From NCBI GenBank assembly GCA_023430945.1, contig JAEYYE010000349.1:1-5963 (forward strand): 5,963 bases of DNA, read 5' to 3'. This DNA comes from Bacteroidota bacterium (lineage in GTDB: Bacteria > Bacteroidota > Bacteroidia > Flavobacteriales_F > PHOS-HE28). The stretch's first letter is position 1, and each line of letters begins with the position of its first letter. The notes beneath the pieces are model-generated. The model worked only from the letters and a program-made list of their open reading frames with translations. It was not told the DNA's origin and did no database searches. The translations under genes were made by a program, and so were the position numbers. Positions 4,902 through 5,963 of this stretch are shown here, piece by piece.

Positions 4902-5963
4902 ATGATCCGTTCACTCCTGCTCATTGCAGCCTTGTGGCTGGCCGCTTTCAGCCATGCGCAAGTGCGGATCAACGAGGTCTGTTCACGCAATTCGGGTGTG
5001 CTGGAGGATGAACTTGGCAGCGATCCCGATTGGATCGAATTGTTCAATGCAGGCGATCTGCCCGTGGATCTTTCCGGCCATTTCCTCAGCGATCGGTTCG
5101 AGGATCCATTCCTGTGGCCGCTGCCTGCTATCGTGATCCAGCCTGGCGGCTATCTGGTGCTTCTTTCCGGTGATGGTGCTCAGCAGATGAACTTCGGCAT
5201 TTCAGGCAACGGCGGATCGATCATGCTTTCCCATGGTCCTTCCGTGGTCGATCAGATCGATGTTCCTGGATTGCATACCGATCATTCCTTCGGCCACACA
5301 CCGGAAGGTCTGCGTGTCTTCGATCAACCCACACCGGGATCGGCCAACAATACCACCGCGTACATAGGTTACGCAACTACGCCGATCCTTTCACCGCCGC
5401 CGGGACCGTACAGTTCACCGATCACTGTTTCGCTTGCGTCCGATCCTGATGCTTCTATCCACTTCACCAGTGATGGCCGAGATCCGGCGCTCTTCGGGCA
5501 GGCCTACTCGGTACCGATCCAGATCCAGCAGAGCAAGGTCGTGCAGGCGTGCGCCACCGCGCCAGGCATGCTGCCTTCGGCACCCACCGGTGGAAGTTAT
5601 CTCATCGGTATTTCGCACGAACTTCCGGTGATCTCCATCTCCGTGGATCCCGATAGCATGTTCCACGAGGAACTCGGGATCTACATGCCGGGACCTGATG
5701 CGGACACCGTGCCACCATACTGGGGCGCGAATTTCTGGGAAGGAAAGCACATTCCGGCCTGGTTCGAATTGCACGAAAAGGGTGCGCGGCGGATCGCACA
5801 GAAGATCGATCTGCGGATCCAGGGTGGAAGTTCAGCGCGGCCAAAGCCACAAAAGCCGTTGCGCCTCACCGCGCGCAAGAAATATGGTGCACCGCGTTTT
5901 GAATATCCGGTCTTTCCCGAGCGGAACGCAGCGCAGGAACACAAACAGCTCGTATTGCGCAAT
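4902..5963 (+). CDS. Secreted lamin-tail / chitobiase-like / CotH-kinase protein, N-terminal part (3' truncated by window)
   Basis: An open frame of 354 codons runs from ATG 4902 to the window end with no stop. Residues 1-19 are a signal peptide (MIRSLLLIAALWLAAFSHA, likely cut before Q20). Residues 21-149 are a lamin-tail domain: INEVCSRNSG, D-W-I-E-L-F-N (43-49), the ISGNGGSI stretch, F-G-H-T-P-E-G (130-136) and the usual ending P-T-P-G-S-A-N (143-149). Residues about 160-232 fit a chitobiase/hexosaminidase C-terminal-like (FN3-type) repeat: PPPGPYSSPITVSL, then H-F-T-S-D-G-R-D-P (187-195). From about 241 (LPVISISVD) the CotH-kinase domain begins, with L-R-I-Q-G-G-S-S (304-311), K-P-L-R-L, and A-R-K-K-Y-G (324-329). 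This three-domain order is known for large exported Bacteroidota and Planctomycete-type proteins. The rest of the CotH domain, and perhaps a secretion-system tail, would lie beyond the window. The usual R after GGSS is A312. The substrate is unknown. Confidence 0.9.
   Translation, partial: MIRSLLLIAALWLAAFSHAQVRINEVCSRNSGVLEDELGSDPDWIELFNAGDLPVDLSGHFLSDRFEDPFLWPLPAIVIQPGGYLVLLSGDGAQQMNFGISGNGGSIMLSHGPSVVDQIDVPGLHTDHSFGHTPEGLRVFDQPTPGSANNTTAYIGYATTPILSPPPGPYSSPITVSLASDPDASIHFTSDGRDPALFGQAYSVPIQIQQSKVVQACATAPGMLPSAPTGGSYLIGISHELPVISISVDPDSMFHEELGIYMPGPDADTVPPYWGANFWEGKHIPAWFELHEKGARRIAQKIDLRIQGGSSARPKPQKPLRLTARKKYGAPRFEYPVFPERNAAQEHKQLVLRN

Noticed and set aside
5415..5962. Several reverse-strand open frames at the right edge
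   Set aside because: They lie opposite the lamin-tail/CotH gene, whose + strand frame is open to the window end and shows clear domains.

Overview
This window looks like ordinary chromosome from a fairly GC-rich member of the Bacteroidota, probably a Flavobacteriales-like lineage. This is inferred from four things. The deoxyhypusine-synthase-family protein is of the kind I recall from Bacteroidota. The short protein next to it, with an acidic tail, resembles an uncharacterised Bacteroidota family. Lamin-tail/CotH surface proteins are present. No start codon has a Shine-Dalgarno sequence, and one exact TAnnTTTG (-7) element occurs. All supported genes are on the + strand. I see no rRNA, tRNA, CRISPR array, insertion sequence or phage gene.

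Layout: (1) 3-1049 is the C-terminal part of a CotH-kinase-like surface protein whose start lies before the window. (2) 1092-1466 is mscL, a large-conductance mechanosensitive channel. (3) 1568-2533 is a luciferase-like (LLM) flavin oxidoreductase of the type thought to use FMN rather than F420. (4) 2646-3623 is a deoxyhypusine-synthase-family enzyme. It is followed 7 bases later by (5) 3631-4020, a 129-residue protein ending in an almost purely Asp/Glu tail. This pair is probably an operon and ends at a clear intrinsic terminator with a GCGA tetraloop. (6) 4083-4295 is a possible small secreted protein. (7) 4417-4839 is a VOC/glyoxalase-fold protein. (8) 4902-5963 is the N-terminal part of a secreted protein with lamin-tail, chitobiase-like and CotH domains. 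It has no stop codon before the window ends.

The genes do not form one pathway. They are a mix of housekeeping functions (osmotic safety valve, polyamine-type chemistry, small oxidoreductase and VOC enzymes) with CotH-type surface proteins at each end. The only strong functional pairing is the deoxyhypusine-synthase-like gene with the acidic-tail gene.

The most unusual property is genome-scale rather than genic. The tetranucleotide GATC occurs about 130 times by hand count, against roughly 23 expected in a random sequence of this length. It is at least as dense in the short intergenic gaps as in the genes, so codon usage alone does not explain it.
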